A stretch of DNA of 58,959 nucleotides from Clostridia bacterium (GTDB lineage: Bacteria; Bacillota; Clostridia; Oscillospirales; CAG-382): NCBI GenBank assembly GCA_017397955.1, contig JAFQHL010000034.1:1-58959 (forward strand), written 5' to 3'. Shown here piece by piece: positions 17,160 through 26,361 of this stretch (within the stretch, counting starts at the first letter, position 1; every line of letters starts with the position of its first letter). Made by a program: the position numbers and the translations under genes. The notes below the pieces were generated by a model. It saw only the letters and a list, made by a program, of their open reading frames with translations, was not told the origin of the DNA and did not search any database.

Positions 17160-17837
17160 TTGAAAAAAGGCATACTTATAGCTATAGACGGGCTTGACGG
17201 GTCGGGGAAGGAAACTCAAAGCAACGCGCTTTGCGCTTTTTTGCAAAACAAGGGCATAAAGCACCGTTGTGTTTCTTTTCCAAATTATAACACCAAGGGT
17301 TGTTCTCTGGTAGAGATGTATTTAAAAGGTGAGTTTGGCGAAGACCCTATGGCGGTTAATGCTTACGCGGCATCAAGCTTTTTTGCTATGGACAGATACA
17401 GCAGTTATATGCTGGATTGGAAAAAGGATTATGAGGAAGGCACCGTTATAATTGCCAACCGCTACACCAGTGCAAACCTTGTGCATCAGATGGCAAAACT
17501 GCCTGAGGATGAGAGACAGGGGTTTATGGAGTGGCTTGTTGCTTATGAGTACGGGCTTCTGGGCTTGCCAAAGCCGGACGGTGTAATATATCTGTGCCTG
17601 CCCCCGCAGATTTCGGAAAGCCTTGTGCAAAAGCGCTGCGATAGCACAGGTGTTACCAAGGATATACACGAAAAAAACAGCGGTTTTCTTGCCGCAAGCT
17701 ATAAGGCGGCACTATACGCATCAGAAAAATGCGGTTGGCACAGGGTGGACTGTGTAAAAGAAGGAAGCCTTAGAAGTATTGAGGATATAGGCGGTGAGGT
17801 GGCAGACCTTGCCATGGATATAATAAACAAAGCGTAG
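17160..17837 (+). CDS. tmk: Thymidylate kinase (dTMP kinase)
   Basis: Phosphorylates dTMP to dTDP; 225 residues from the TTG at 17160. P-loop DGLDGSGKETQ at residues 10-20, the DR motif FAMDRY, and NRYTSAN (thymidylate-binding region). AAAGGAAGG lies about 9 nt before the TTG, while a longer reading from 17094 overlaps thyX and prepends 22 basic residues before the P-loop strand. The lid region is divergent, so specificity for dTMP is supported mainly by the adjacent thyX. Confidence 0.9.
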   Translation: MKKGILIAIDGLDGSGKETQSNALCAFLQNKGIKHRCVSFPNYNTKGCSLVEMYLKGEFGEDPMAVNAYAASSFFAMDRYSSYMLDWKKDYEEGTVIIANRYTSANLVHQMAKLPEDERQGFMEWLVAYEYGLLGLPKPDGVIYLCLPPQISESLVQKRCDSTGVTKDIHEKNSGFLAASYKAALYASEKCGWHRVDCVKEGSLRSIEDIGGEVADLAMDIINKA

Positions 17838-17862
17838 ATTTTTAAAACATGAGGAAGATTTT

Positions 17863-18408
17863 ATGAAAGTTATAATGTTGCTTGCCAACGGTTTTGAAGA
17901 GAGTGAGGCTATTGTACCTGCAGATATACTTATGAGGGCAGGGGCGGAGCTTTGCCTTGTTTCCGTAGAAGACGGTCTTACGGTAGAAGGCACCCACGGC
18001 ATAAAGATAGGTGCCCATTGCCATATCTCCGAAATAAGCGGCGATGATATGGATGCACTTGTTCTTCCCGGCGGTATGCCGGGCGCGCAGAGTTTGGCAG
18101 ATTCATTTTTGGTAAAAGAGTTGATACAAAAGGCGGTAGACAGGGGGATATATGTGGCAGCAATATGCGCCGCGCCCTTTGTGCTGGGCCAAATGGGTTT
18201 ACTGGACGGCAGAAATATAGCCTGCTACCCCGGTTTTGAAAAATATATGCCCGAGGCAAACCTTACAGGCGAAAAGGTAGAGGTGGACGACATCTTTATA
18301 ACCGCCCAAGGTATGGGTGTAGCATTGGAATTCGGTCTTAAAATAGCGGAAATGCTTGTGGGCGCAGAAGTCGCCGACAAAATAGCAGAGCAGATAAGAA
18401 AAGCCTAA
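17863..18408 (+). CDS. DJ-1/PfpI family protein
   Basis: Cytoplasmic 181-residue protein of the DJ-1/ThiJ/PfpI superfamily. It begins with the family's VIMLLANGFEESEA pattern carrying the conserved Glu, and has the nucleophile elbow AAICAAP with the reactive Cys. LPGGMPGAQ and TAQGMGVALEFGL complete the fold. Related to YajL-type proteins; proposed deglycase, chaperone or glyoxalase roles are debated, so only the family is assigned. It follows tmk by 25 nt. Confidence 0.9.
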   Translation: MKVIMLLANGFEESEAIVPADILMRAGAELCLVSVEDGLTVEGTHGIKIGAHCHISEISGDDMDALVLPGGMPGAQSLADSFLVKELIQKAVDRGIYVAAICAAPFVLGQMGLLDGRNIACYPGFEKYMPEANLTGEKVEVDDIFITAQGMGVALEFGLKIAEMLVGAEVADKIAEQIRKA

Positions 18409-18433
18409 GGGCGGTTTTAACAGAGGACGGTAA

Positions 18434-19330
18434 ATGCTTGGTATTTTAAAATCAACGCCCGTAAGCGTACCCTTGTTAACGGCAATTATATATGCCTTGC
18501 TTTCTTTGAGCGGGCAATACTTAAGCGCGGAAAACATAGGTACCGACAGCGTATTTTTGGTTATAATAATTATACAAATAATAGTTTTTGCCGTTCCGTC
18601 GTTTATCTATTACGGCCTAAAGGGCGGCAAACTTAACTATCCCGTAATTTCAGGCAAGCTTAACGGAAATACCGGATTGTTTGCCGCAGGTGCTTTCGGC
18701 GTAGTGTTTTTCGGCAGCCTTTTAATAAAACTTGCGTTTTACAGCAACGGTGTGGAAATAGGCAACGAAAAAGGGTATATGGATACGCTGTTCGCTTTGG
18801 AGGATGGAAAGTTTGGTATGTTTTTGGCATACGCCCTTGTGCCCGCCTTGTGTGAGGAGCTGTTTTTTAGGGGGATAGTTCTTTGCGAGTACAAAAAATA
18901 CGGCAGTCTTAACAGCATAATAATCAGCGCGCTGTATTTTACTATGGTACATTTCACCTCCGACGGCTTTTTAATATACCTGTTTGCGGGCTTTATTTTA
19001 GGTGCGGTTACTGCCGTAAGCCGTTCTGTTTGGCCCGCAGTGGCAATACACACTCTGTTTAATACCTATTCCTTGTACGGAAGTGCCACCTTTATAGGCA
19101 CCACCGTGTTCAATACCGGCATATTGTTTGTCGGCTTTGTGCTTGTGCTTTTAATGTTGCTTTCCTTGGTGCTTATGCTTGCAAGGCTGGAGCTTATTTA
19201 CAGCTCATACAGCATAACTTATAAGGACGAGCCGTTGCAGGAAAAAAGCATAAATCATTTGTATATATACATTACCCCCGTACTTGTTGTTCCTATAATC
19301 GTTTTTATAATAATAAACGCGCTGACATAA
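18434..19330 (+). CDS. CPBP family intramembrane metalloprotease
   Basis: 298 residues, about eight hydrophobic segments. The three CPBP (CAAX protease, Abi-like; PF02517) motifs are present: CEELFFRG (EExxxR), FTMVHF, and IHTLFN (HxxxN). These place the metal site in the membrane. Bacterial members act in protein processing or bacteriocin immunity; no bacteriocin genes are nearby. GAGGACGG precedes the ATG. Confidence 0.9.
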   Translation: MLGILKSTPVSVPLLTAIIYALLSLSGQYLSAENIGTDSVFLVIIIIQIIVFAVPSFIYYGLKGGKLNYPVISGKLNGNTGLFAAGAFGVVFFGSLLIKLAFYSNGVEIGNEKGYMDTLFALEDGKFGMFLAYALVPALCEELFFRGIVLCEYKKYGSLNSIIISALYFTMVHFTSDGFLIYLFAGFILGAVTAVSRSVWPAVAIHTLFNTYSLYGSATFIGTTVFNTGILFVGFVLVLLMLLSLVLMLARLELIYSSYSITYKDEPLQEKSINHLYIYITPVLVVPIIVFIIINALT

Positions 19331-19358
19331 TCTGCTTAATGCAGGGAGGGTCTGTAAA

Positions 19359-21185
19359 GTGACAGAAAACAAAAATCCGGAACAAAGCTCTGACGAGCTT
19401 TTGGACTTAATATCACGTTACAGTGATGCAAATAAAAATAAAAAAACAGATGACATTGCTCAGTCTGCACCTGTTGTTCAACAAAGCATAGAAGCTTTTG
19501 ATGATGATGTTAAGCTGTTTGACGGTGCAACAATGGCTCCGCCCGCTGTAGGGCAGGGGTCTGAGAGTGTTGCCGATAGCAGCCAAGCAACGCGGGTTTC
19601 CAATAAAGAAATAGATGGCATTGACGGCGAGGTTGCCGTGATAAAATCCGAAGATTCCCATTACACCAACCAAACGGAGCAGGACACCGTTATGCCCACC
19701 CCCAAGGACGGGCATTTTACTGACGGCGAAGGCAATAAGGTTGAAGAAAGCATTGACAACGAGGAGTTGCTTGGGGAAGAGCATTTTTCTGCCGCAGACA
19801 GGGGCGGTAACAAAAAGAAAAGAGCAAGGGCATATCGTCGCGCAAAACGCCGCAACCGCGAAAAACGCAGGCACGGCAGTCTTTCCTTAAGCATAATAAA
19901 AGCTTTGGCGTATACGCTTGCGGTTATGATACTGGCGTTTTTCACCGCCTTTGGCTTTGGTGATTTCTGGCCGGGAATAATTCCTATGGCAAACGATATC
20001 TTTGCTTTTGTAAAGGCTGACGAACCTATAGGAATAGTGCTGAGAGATAATATGACCACCAATCAGGTGGCAGAGCTGCTTGAAGAAAACGGCATTATTG
20101 ACGAGCAAAAGGTGTTTAAGTTTTACGTTAAGTACAAGTATGTGGATGACAACGCCGTAGAGGGCGAGGAAGAGGATATCGTAGGCACTATTGTGGATAT
20201 CTTCGGCGATTTTTGCAAAACCATATTCTTTAACGAAGAGGTACCGCCGGAATCGGATATCAAATACCTTGGCGGAAGCTATACATTAAGCCCAAGTATG
20301 AACTATGACCAGATTATTTCCACCCTTACCACCGAACCTTATGTGAGGGAAGAAGTTACCGTGGTTATCCCCGAAGGCTATACCGTGGATCAGATTATAA
20401 GCCTTTTGGTGGAAAATGGTATAGGCAGACGCGAGAATTATATTTATGCCATAAACGAGTATCCTTATAAGCATGAGTTTGTTAAGCTTTTGGAGGAAGA
20501 GGGCTATCCCGAAAGCAGAATTTATCGTCTGGAGGGTTACTTATACCCCGATACCTATATTTTCTACAAGGATTACGACGAGGTAGACGTAATAAACAAA
20601 ATGCTTAATACCTTCTCCACAAGGGTGTGGAGTGAGTACTACAGCACCTATAAGCCCGTGTGTGAAGCCCTTGGCTTTACTTTTGACGAGATGGTTACCT
20701 TTGCTTCGGTAGTACAGGCAGAGGGTAAAGATTTTTCGGACTTTGAAAATATCTCTCAGGTATTTCATAATCGATTTAGCTCTGCCGAGTTTGATAAGAT
20801 GGAATCCTGTGCAACCATCCAGTATGTTATGGAGATAGAAAGACTTAGGAAGATAAGAGAAGAGGGCATATATGAAGACAGAGTAGATGTCCTTAACAAT
20901 ACCCATTTGGAATTGGAGACGCTTTACAATACCTATAAGTATTCGGGGCTTCCCGTAGGGGCAATATGCAATCCCGGTTTGGATGCGTTCGACGCCGCTG
21001 TTTATCCCGATATGGCGGCAGAGGTAAAGAAAGAGTTTAACCTTACCACGGCGTATTTCTTTAATTCCGACTTGGCAGGCAATATTTATTACGCTCAAAC
21101 TCCGTATCAGCACGGCATAAACAAGCAAAAGGCAGAAGCGGTTAACGAGCAGGTCAAGAACGGTACCTATGTGGGGAATGACTGA
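19359..21185 (+). CDS. mltG: Endolytic transglycosylase MltG (YceG-like)
   Basis: Cleaves nascent peptidoglycan strands at the membrane; 608 residues. A long acidic/basic low-complexity cytoplasmic region (1 to about 177) precedes one transmembrane span at about 181-203, then a LysM-like region (VVIPEGYTVDQIISLL) and the YceG catalytic domain with RLEGYLYPDTY, ASVVQAEG and SGLPVGAICNPGLDAFDAA. In ASVVQAEG (449-456) the first Glu of the common ASIVExE form is Gln453, while Glu455 is kept. GTG start at 19359 with GGAGGG upstream. The gene runs 1 nt into the U32 peptidase gene, a frequent Firmicute pairing. Confidence 0.93.
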   Translation: MTENKNPEQSSDELLDLISRYSDANKNKKTDDIAQSAPVVQQSIEAFDDDVKLFDGATMAPPAVGQGSESVADSSQATRVSNKEIDGIDGEVAVIKSEDSHYTNQTEQDTVMPTPKDGHFTDGEGNKVEESIDNEELLGEEHFSAADRGGNKKKRARAYRRAKRRNREKRRHGSLSLSIIKALAYTLAVMILAFFTAFGFGDFWPGIIPMANDIFAFVKADEPIGIVLRDNMTTNQVAELLEENGIIDEQKVFKFYVKYKYVDDNAVEGEEEDIVGTIVDIFGDFCKTIFFNEEVPPESDIKYLGGSYTLSPSMNYDQIISTLTTEPYVREEVTVVIPEGYTVDQIISLLVENGIGRRENYIYAINEYPYKHEFVKLLEEEGYPESRIYRLEGYLYPDTYIFYKDYDEVDVINKMLNTFSTRVWSEYYSTYKPVCEALGFTFDEMVTFASVVQAEGKDFSDFENISQVFHNRFSSAEFDKMESCATIQYVMEIERLRKIREEGIYEDRVDVLNNTHLELETLYNTYKYSGLPVGAICNPGLDAFDAAVYPDMAAEVKKEFNLTTAYFFNSDLAGNIYYAQTPYQHGINKQKAEAVNEQVKNGTYVGND

Positions 21186-22408
21186 TGAAGAGATGTGAGA
21201 TACTTTCCCCCGCGGGGAACCTTGAAAAACTTAAATTTGCAGTAATGTATGGTGCAGATGCGGTGTATATGGCACTTAACCGCTTCGGTATGCGCTCCTC
21301 CGCAGATAACTTTACCCCCGAGGAGCTGAAGGAAGGGTTGGATTTTGCCCACGCCCGCGGAGTTAAGGTGTATTGTGCCCTTAATACTATGCCCCGAGAT
21401 TATGAGATGGCAGAGCTTGACCAAAGTCTTGAGAGCATAGCGGATTGCCTGCCTGATGCATTTATCGTCAGCGACCCCGGCGTTATAGCTACCGTAAAGA
21501 CACGTTATCCGCAGGCAGAGCTGCACCTTTCCACCCAATGCTCTACGGTAAATAGCAGAAGCTGCCGTTTTTGGTATGAGCAGATGGGGATAAAAAGAGT
21601 GGTGCTGGCAAGAGAACTTTCTTTGAACGAGATAAAAGAAATTCGCACCAATATCCCCGCTGATATGGAGCTGGAATGCTTTGTCCACGGCGCGATGTGC
21701 ATCTCCTATTCGGGCAGATGCTTGCTTTCCAATTACATTGTGGGCAGGGATGCTAACCGCGGTATGTGCGCCCAGCCTTGCCGTTGGGAATATGTGCTTG
21801 CCGATGTGCGTGACGGTATTCCTTTTGCCACGGTAAAAGAGGAAATGGATGGCACTTATGCCTTCTCCTCCAAGGATTTGTGTATGGTAGAGCATATTAA
21901 GGAGCTGGCAGAGGCGGGCATAAACAGCTTTAAGATAGAAGGCAGAATGAAAAGTGCCTACTATACCGCTGCGGTTACCAACGCTTACCGTATGGCTTAC
22001 GATGCTTATTTGGCAAACCCCGACGGATATAAGGTGGACCCTATGTGGAAGAAGGAGACGGAGAGCGTAAGCCACAGGGAATACGATACGGGTTTCTTTT
22101 TTACCTCCCCCCATCAAAGCGCAAAGGTTTGCAGCGCAAACGTATATCTTAACGACCGTGCATATCTGGCAACGGTAAGCGATTATGACCCGCTAACGGG
22201 GCTTGCAAAATGTATACAGCGCAATAAGTTTTCCGTGGGCGACAAGGTGCAAATCCTAAGCGCAGGCAGTTGCGGCAGGGAAGCGGTCATAGAAAAAATG
22301 TATAACGAAGATATGGAAGAAATAGAGAATGTTCCCCACCCCAAGCAGGTGTTTTACATACCCCTTAAGGATGCAAAGCAATGGGACATTATAAGATGCG
22401 GAGAATAA
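21185..22408 (+). CDS. U32 family peptidase-like protein
   Basis: 407 residues. The start LSPAGNLEKLKFAVMYGADAVY and the core ECFVHGAMCISYSGRCLLSNYI followed by RGMCAQPCRW are the PF01136 (U32) signature with its conserved cysteines. Bacterial relatives include TrhP (5-hydroxyuridine in tRNA) and RlhA (23S rRNA hydroxylation), so RNA modification is as likely as proteolysis. It overlaps mltG by 1 nt (TGATG). Confidence 0.93.
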   Translation: MKRCEILSPAGNLEKLKFAVMYGADAVYMALNRFGMRSSADNFTPEELKEGLDFAHARGVKVYCALNTMPRDYEMAELDQSLESIADCLPDAFIVSDPGVIATVKTRYPQAELHLSTQCSTVNSRSCRFWYEQMGIKRVVLARELSLNEIKEIRTNIPADMELECFVHGAMCISYSGRCLLSNYIVGRDANRGMCAQPCRWEYVLADVRDGIPFATVKEEMDGTYAFSSKDLCMVEHIKELAEAGINSFKIEGRMKSAYYTAAVTNAYRMAYDAYLANPDGYKVDPMWKKETESVSHREYDTGFFFTSPHQSAKVCSANVYLNDRAYLATVSDYDPLTGLAKCIQRNKFSVGDKVQILSAGSCGREAVIEKMYNEDMEEIENVPHPKQVFYIPLKDAKQWDIIRCGE

Positions 22409-22409
22409 A

Positions 22410-23066
22410 ATGTTAAGTAAATTCAATAATCGTATAGTAATAGTCTGCGGTCATTACGGCTCGGGTAAGACCAACGTGGCGGTCAACCTTGCAAAGCTTG
22501 CTGCCGCCGAGGGCAGGGCGGTCACAATTGCCGACCTCGACGTGGTAAACCCATATTTTAGAACCGCCGACAACGCAGAAGAGCTTAGGGCGCTGGGCAT
22601 ACGTTGTATAGTACCCCAGTTTGCCAATACAAATGTAGATATCCCGTCCATCCCGCCGGAATTTTTGTCCGTGTTTGACGGCACGGATTTTTCCGTAATT
22701 GATGTTGGCGGCGACGACGGCGCAATTGCACTTTCCGTCTACAAGGAAAAGTTTGAAAAACACGGCTATGATATGCTGTATATCTATAACGCCTGTCGTC
22801 CTTTAACCACCACGGTGGAGGAGGCAGAGCAATCTTTAAGAGATATAGAGGCTATGGCACGCCTTGATTTCAGCGGCATAGTAAACAACACCAACTTAGG
22901 CGAAGAAACTACGGCAGAAACCGTGGAAAAGGGTGTTGCCGTGTGCAAGGCGCTATCACAAAAAACCGGCATCCCCTTTATAGGCAACACTGTGCTTAAA
23001 ACCGTAAAAAACGTAAGCACGGAAAATGTTGTATATATAGATAACGCCACAAAACAGCTGTTCTAA
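22410..23066 (+). CDS. P-loop ATPase upstream of the kor genes
   Basis: 218 residues with a Walker A GHYGSGKTN near residue 14, ADLDVVNPYFRT as a switch-like segment, and VIDVGGDDGA as Walker B. It belongs to the SIMIBI class and resembles MinD/ParA-like or CobQ-type nucleotide binders, but has no DNA- or membrane-binding tail. It starts 2 nt after the U32 gene and lies 43 nt before the ferredoxin. A maturation or assembly role for the iron-sulfur oxidoreductase is conceivable but only inferred from position. Confidence 0.75.
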   Translation: MLSKFNNRIVIVCGHYGSGKTNVAVNLAKLAAAEGRAVTIADLDVVNPYFRTADNAEELRALGIRCIVPQFANTNVDIPSIPPEFLSVFDGTDFSVIDVGGDDGAIALSVYKEKFEKHGYDMLYIYNACRPLTTTVEEAEQSLRDIEAMARLDFSGIVNNTNLGEETTAETVEKGVAVCKALSQKTGIPFIGNTVLKTVKNVSTENVVYIDNATKQLF

Positions 23067-23109
23067 TGTTTAAAATATAAAATATATATCAGAGAAAGGA
23101 AGCTAAAAA

Positions 23110-23328
23110 ATGAACAGGCTTAGCTTTAAAACAGACCTTTGTAAGGGCTGTGGGCTTTGCGTTACAGCTTGCCCTAAGGGACTTATATCCCTTGACAGCT
23201 CTGCCCTTAATGCTAAGGGCTATCATCCCGCACACATTACTGATATGGAAAAATGCATAGCTTGCGCTATGTGTGCCACTATGTGTCCCGATGTTATTAT
23301 TACAGTAGAGAAAGGAAGTGAGAAATAA
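23110..23328 (+). CDS. korD: 2x[4Fe-4S] ferredoxin subunit of 2-oxoacid oxidoreductase
   Basis: 72 residues with two CxxCxxCxxxC clusters: CKGCGLCVTACPKG and CIACAMCATMCPD. This is the delta, electron-transfer subunit of the four-subunit oxidoreductase whose alpha, beta and gamma genes follow directly. AGAAAGGAAG upstream; overlaps korA by 1 nt. Confidence 0.93.
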   Translation: MNRLSFKTDLCKGCGLCVTACPKGLISLDSSALNAKGYHPAHITDMEKCIACAMCATMCPDVIITVEKGSEK

Positions 23329-24392
23329 TGGGTGAAAAGATGCTTATGAAAGGCAATGAGGTTATCGGTGAAGCTGCCATTCGTTCCGGCTGCCGTTATT
23401 TCTTCGGTTATCCCATCACCCCTCAGACCGAACTTTCCGAGTACCTTGCAAAGAAGATGCCTAAGGTTGGCGGTCTTTGCCTTCAGGCAGAAAGTGAAGT
23501 TTCTGCAATAAACATGGTGCTTGGCTGTACCGCCTCCGGCGAACGTGCCTTCACCTCCTCCTCTTCCCCCGGGATAAGCCTTAAGAGTGAAGGCGTTTCC
23601 TACATAATCGGCTCAGACCTCCCCTGCGTTATCGTTAATGTACAGCGCGGCGGTCCCGGCCTCGGCGGCATCCAGCCCGCACAGTCCGACTATTTGCAGG
23701 CAACAAAGGCGCTCGGTCACGGCGATCAGCACTTTATAGTTCTTGCTCCCGCTTATGTTCAGGAAATTGCTACCCTTATGGGTGAAGCTTTTGACTTGGC
23801 AGACATCTATCGCACCCCCGTTATGCTTTTGGCAGACGGCGCGCTGGGTCAGATGATGGAGCCTGTTGACTTCGAATCCAAAAAGGAACGCGTGCTTCCC
23901 GAAAAGACATGGGCAGCTTGCGGTCACGGCAATAAGAGAGAGCACAATATTGTTAACTCCCTTTACATTTCTCCAGAAGTTTTGGAGCAGACCGTTCTTG
24001 ACAGATACGAACGCTACAAGATGATAGAGGAAAACGAAGTTCAGTACGATGAATATATGACAGAAGATGCGGAAATTTGCATTGTTGCTTACGGTATCAC
24101 TGCAAGAATAGCAAAGACAGCAGTAAAAGCCGCAAGAGAAAAGGGCATAAAAGCAGGTCTTTTCCGCCCCATTACTTTGTGGCCCTACCCCAAGAAAGAG
24201 CTTGCCGCACTTGCTGATAAGGTAAGTAAGTTCTTGGTTGTGGAAATGAATATGGGTCAGATGGTAGATGACGTTAAGGTTGCTACCGACTGTCGCCGCC
24301 CCGTAGAGTTCTTTGGCAGAACCGGCGGCGTTATCCCTACACCTAACGAAATACTTGCAAAGATAGAAGAAATGAACGGAGGTGCTAAGTAA
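23328..24392 (+). CDS. korA: 2-oxoacid:ferredoxin oxidoreductase alpha subunit
   Basis: 354 residues. Contains the POR/KOR N-terminal domain (EAAIRSGCRYFFGYPITPQTEL) and domain II (EICIVAYGITARIAKTAV...LFRPITLWPYP). Together with beta, gamma and delta subunits it oxidatively decarboxylates a 2-oxoacid to acyl-CoA with reduced ferredoxin. The subunit pattern fits 2-oxoglutarate (KOR) or branched-chain 2-oxoacid (VOR) enzymes and not the fused pyruvate enzyme; the substrate is not decided by sequence alone. Overlaps neighbours by 1 nt on both sides. Confidence 0.93.
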   Translation: MGEKMLMKGNEVIGEAAIRSGCRYFFGYPITPQTELSEYLAKKMPKVGGLCLQAESEVSAINMVLGCTASGERAFTSSSSPGISLKSEGVSYIIGSDLPCVIVNVQRGGPGLGGIQPAQSDYLQATKALGHGDQHFIVLAPAYVQEIATLMGEAFDLADIYRTPVMLLADGALGQMMEPVDFESKKERVLPEKTWAACGHGNKREHNIVNSLYISPEVLEQTVLDRYERYKMIEENEVQYDEYMTEDAEICIVAYGITARIAKTAVKAAREKGIKAGLFRPITLWPYPKKELAALADKVSKFLVVEMNMGQMVDDVKVATDCRRPVEFFGRTGGVIPTPNEILAKIEEMNGGAK

Positions 24393-25147
24393 TGGTTGTA
24401 TTCGATAAACCCAAAGCATTAACAGATGTTCCTTTTCACTACTGCCCCGGCTGTACCCACGGTATAGTACACCGCTTGGTTGCAGAGGTTATTGACGAGA
24501 TGGGCATAGAAGGCGAAACCGTTGGTATCGCTTCCGTTGGCTGTTCCGTTTTTTCCTACAACTATTTCTCCTGCGATATGATACAGGCACCTCACGGCAG
24601 AGCGCCTGCTGTTGCAACAGGCGTTAAGAGAAGCCACCCCGATAATTTTGTATTTACCTATCAGGGTGACGGCGATCTTGCCGCAATCGGTACTGCAGAA
24701 ACCGTACACGTTGGCGCAAGAGGCGAAAACATAACCGTTATATTCATCAACAACTGCATATACGGTATGACAGGCGGTCAGATGGCACCTACCACCCTTC
24801 TCGGTCAGGTTACCACCACCTCTCCATACGGCAGAAAGAAGGAGATTCAGGGTAATCCCATAAAGGTATGCGAAATGGTTTCCACCCTTGACGGTACCGC
24901 CTATGCAGAACGTGTAGCTGTTGACTGCGTTAAGAATGTACGCGCCGCAAAGAAGGCTATCCGCAAGGCATTTGAGGTGCAGAAGAATAAGCAGGGCTTC
25001 AGCCTTGTAGAAGTGCTTTCCACCTGCCCCACCAACTGGGGTCTTGCACCTGAACAGGCGCTTGAATGGCTCCGTGAAAATATGATGAGCCATTATCCCT
25101 TGGGCGTATATAAGGACATCACAAAGGAGGCAAAGGATAATGAGTAA
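24392..25147 (+). CDS. korB: 2-oxoacid:ferredoxin oxidoreductase beta (TPP) subunit
   Basis: 251 residues; carries thiamine diphosphate. The CPGCTHGI cluster near residue 17 and the TPP motif GDGDLAAIGTAE continuing to FINNCIYGMTGGQMAPTT are intact. GGAGGTG lies just upstream. Overlaps korC by 8 nt. Confidence 0.94.
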   Translation: MVVFDKPKALTDVPFHYCPGCTHGIVHRLVAEVIDEMGIEGETVGIASVGCSVFSYNYFSCDMIQAPHGRAPAVATGVKRSHPDNFVFTYQGDGDLAAIGTAETVHVGARGENITVIFINNCIYGMTGGQMAPTTLLGQVTTTSPYGRKKEIQGNPIKVCEMVSTLDGTAYAERVAVDCVKNVRAAKKAIRKAFEVQKNKQGFSLVEVLSTCPTNWGLAPEQALEWLRENMMSHYPLGVYKDITKEAKDNE

Positions 25148-25673
25148 TATCTTACTTGCAGGCTTCGGCGGTCAGGGTATACTTTTTGCAGGCAAACAGA
25201 TAGTGCTTGCAGGTATGCGTCAGGATAAATATGTAAGCTGGTTGCCCTCCTACGGTCCCGAAATGCGCGGCGGTACTTGTAACTGTAGCGTTATCGTAGA
25301 GGACGAGCCCATCGGCAGTCCCCTTGTAACTACCCCCGACGTGCTTTTGGCGTTCAACGCACCTTCTTTTGATAAGTTTGAAAGTACTGTTGTAAAAGGC
25401 GGTATGCTGTTTACCGACAGTTCACTTGTTAATAAAAAGGGCACTCGTGAGGATATAAGCTATTTCTATATCCCCGCAACAGAGCTGGCTAACGAAAACG
25501 GTCTTACCGGTATGGCAAACGTAATTATGCTTGGCTATATCGTTAAGAAGACGGGCCTTTTTGACGAGGAGTATTTTAAGGAATCCCTTAACGCAGGTAT
25601 CCCTGCTCACAAGGCTCACTTGGCAGAGGTTAACAAAAAGGCTTTGGAAATAGGCTTTGGCTATGAAGGCTGA
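25140..25673 (+). CDS. korC: 2-oxoacid:ferredoxin oxidoreductase gamma subunit
   Basis: 177 residues of the POR gamma family: LAGFGGQGILFAGKQIVLAG at the N-terminus, then SYGPEMRGGTCNCSVIV and GLTGMANVIMLGY. Completes the DABC complex. AAAGGAGG precedes the ATG within the end of korB. It runs into the ispD start. Confidence 0.94.
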   Translation: MSNILLAGFGGQGILFAGKQIVLAGMRQDKYVSWLPSYGPEMRGGTCNCSVIVEDEPIGSPLVTTPDVLLAFNAPSFDKFESTVVKGGMLFTDSSLVNKKGTREDISYFYIPATELANENGLTGMANVIMLGYIVKKTGLFDEEYFKESLNAGIPAHKAHLAEVNKKALEIGFGYEG

Positions 25674-26361
25674 TAAGCCCTTTGTAAGCGCTATAATTGT
25701 GGGTGCCGGCAACGGCACCCGCATGGGCGGAACAAACAAAGCTTTAATAAAAATAGGGGAAAAGACCGCATTCCGTATGGTACTGGAGGCGTTTTGTTCC
25801 GCAAGCACCGTTGACGAGATTGTGGTGGTTTGCAGAAACAAGGAAGAAATGCTTCCCGATGCAGAAGGGTGCATAAAGCCCATACGCTATACCCTCGGTG
25901 GCAAAACCCGTGCCGATTCCGTAAATAACGGCGTTAATGAGGCAAGCGGAAAAGCGGGCTTTTTTTGTATACATGACTGTGCACGTCCCCTTGTAACGGC
26001 GCAGATAATCGACAGCGTTGTTACCGCGGCGATGGAAAAGGGCGCGGCAACCGCCTGCGGTGCCGTTAACGATACAATAAAATATGTAGATAAAGAAAGC
26101 GGTACGGTTTATACCCCCGATCGCAGTAAGCTTATTGCCGTACAAACTCCGCAGGTGTTTGAAGCCAAGCTGTACAAAATCGCCGTGGCACTTGGGCAAA
26201 AGGATGGCGTAAGCGCTACGGACGACACCACTCTTGCGGAGCATGCGGGCTTTAAGGTGGAGTATGTGGAATCGGCTACACCCAATTTTAAGCTTACCCG
26301 CAGCGAGGATGTGTATCTTGCCCGTTTGCTTGTTAAACTGGCAGAAAAGGAGGGCAAGTAA
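25663..26361 (+). CDS. ispD: 2-C-methyl-D-erythritol 4-phosphate cytidylyltransferase IspD
   Basis: Third enzyme of the MEP isoprenoid pathway; transfers CMP from CTP to methylerythritol phosphate. 232 residues from the ATG at 25663; a TTG two codons earlier is possible. CTP-binding GAGNGTRMGGTNKAL, the conserved GGKTRADSVNNG, HDCARPL and TPQVF motifs are present. It overlaps the end of korC and is followed at once by ispF, the enzyme two steps later. Confidence 0.95.
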   Translation: MKADKPFVSAIIVGAGNGTRMGGTNKALIKIGEKTAFRMVLEAFCSASTVDEIVVVCRNKEEMLPDAEGCIKPIRYTLGGKTRADSVNNGVNEASGKAGFFCIHDCARPLVTAQIIDSVVTAAMEKGAATACGAVNDTIKYVDKESGTVYTPDRSKLIAVQTPQVFEAKLYKIAVALGQKDGVSATDDTTLAEHAGFKVEYVESATPNFKLTRSEDVYLARLLVKLAEKEGK

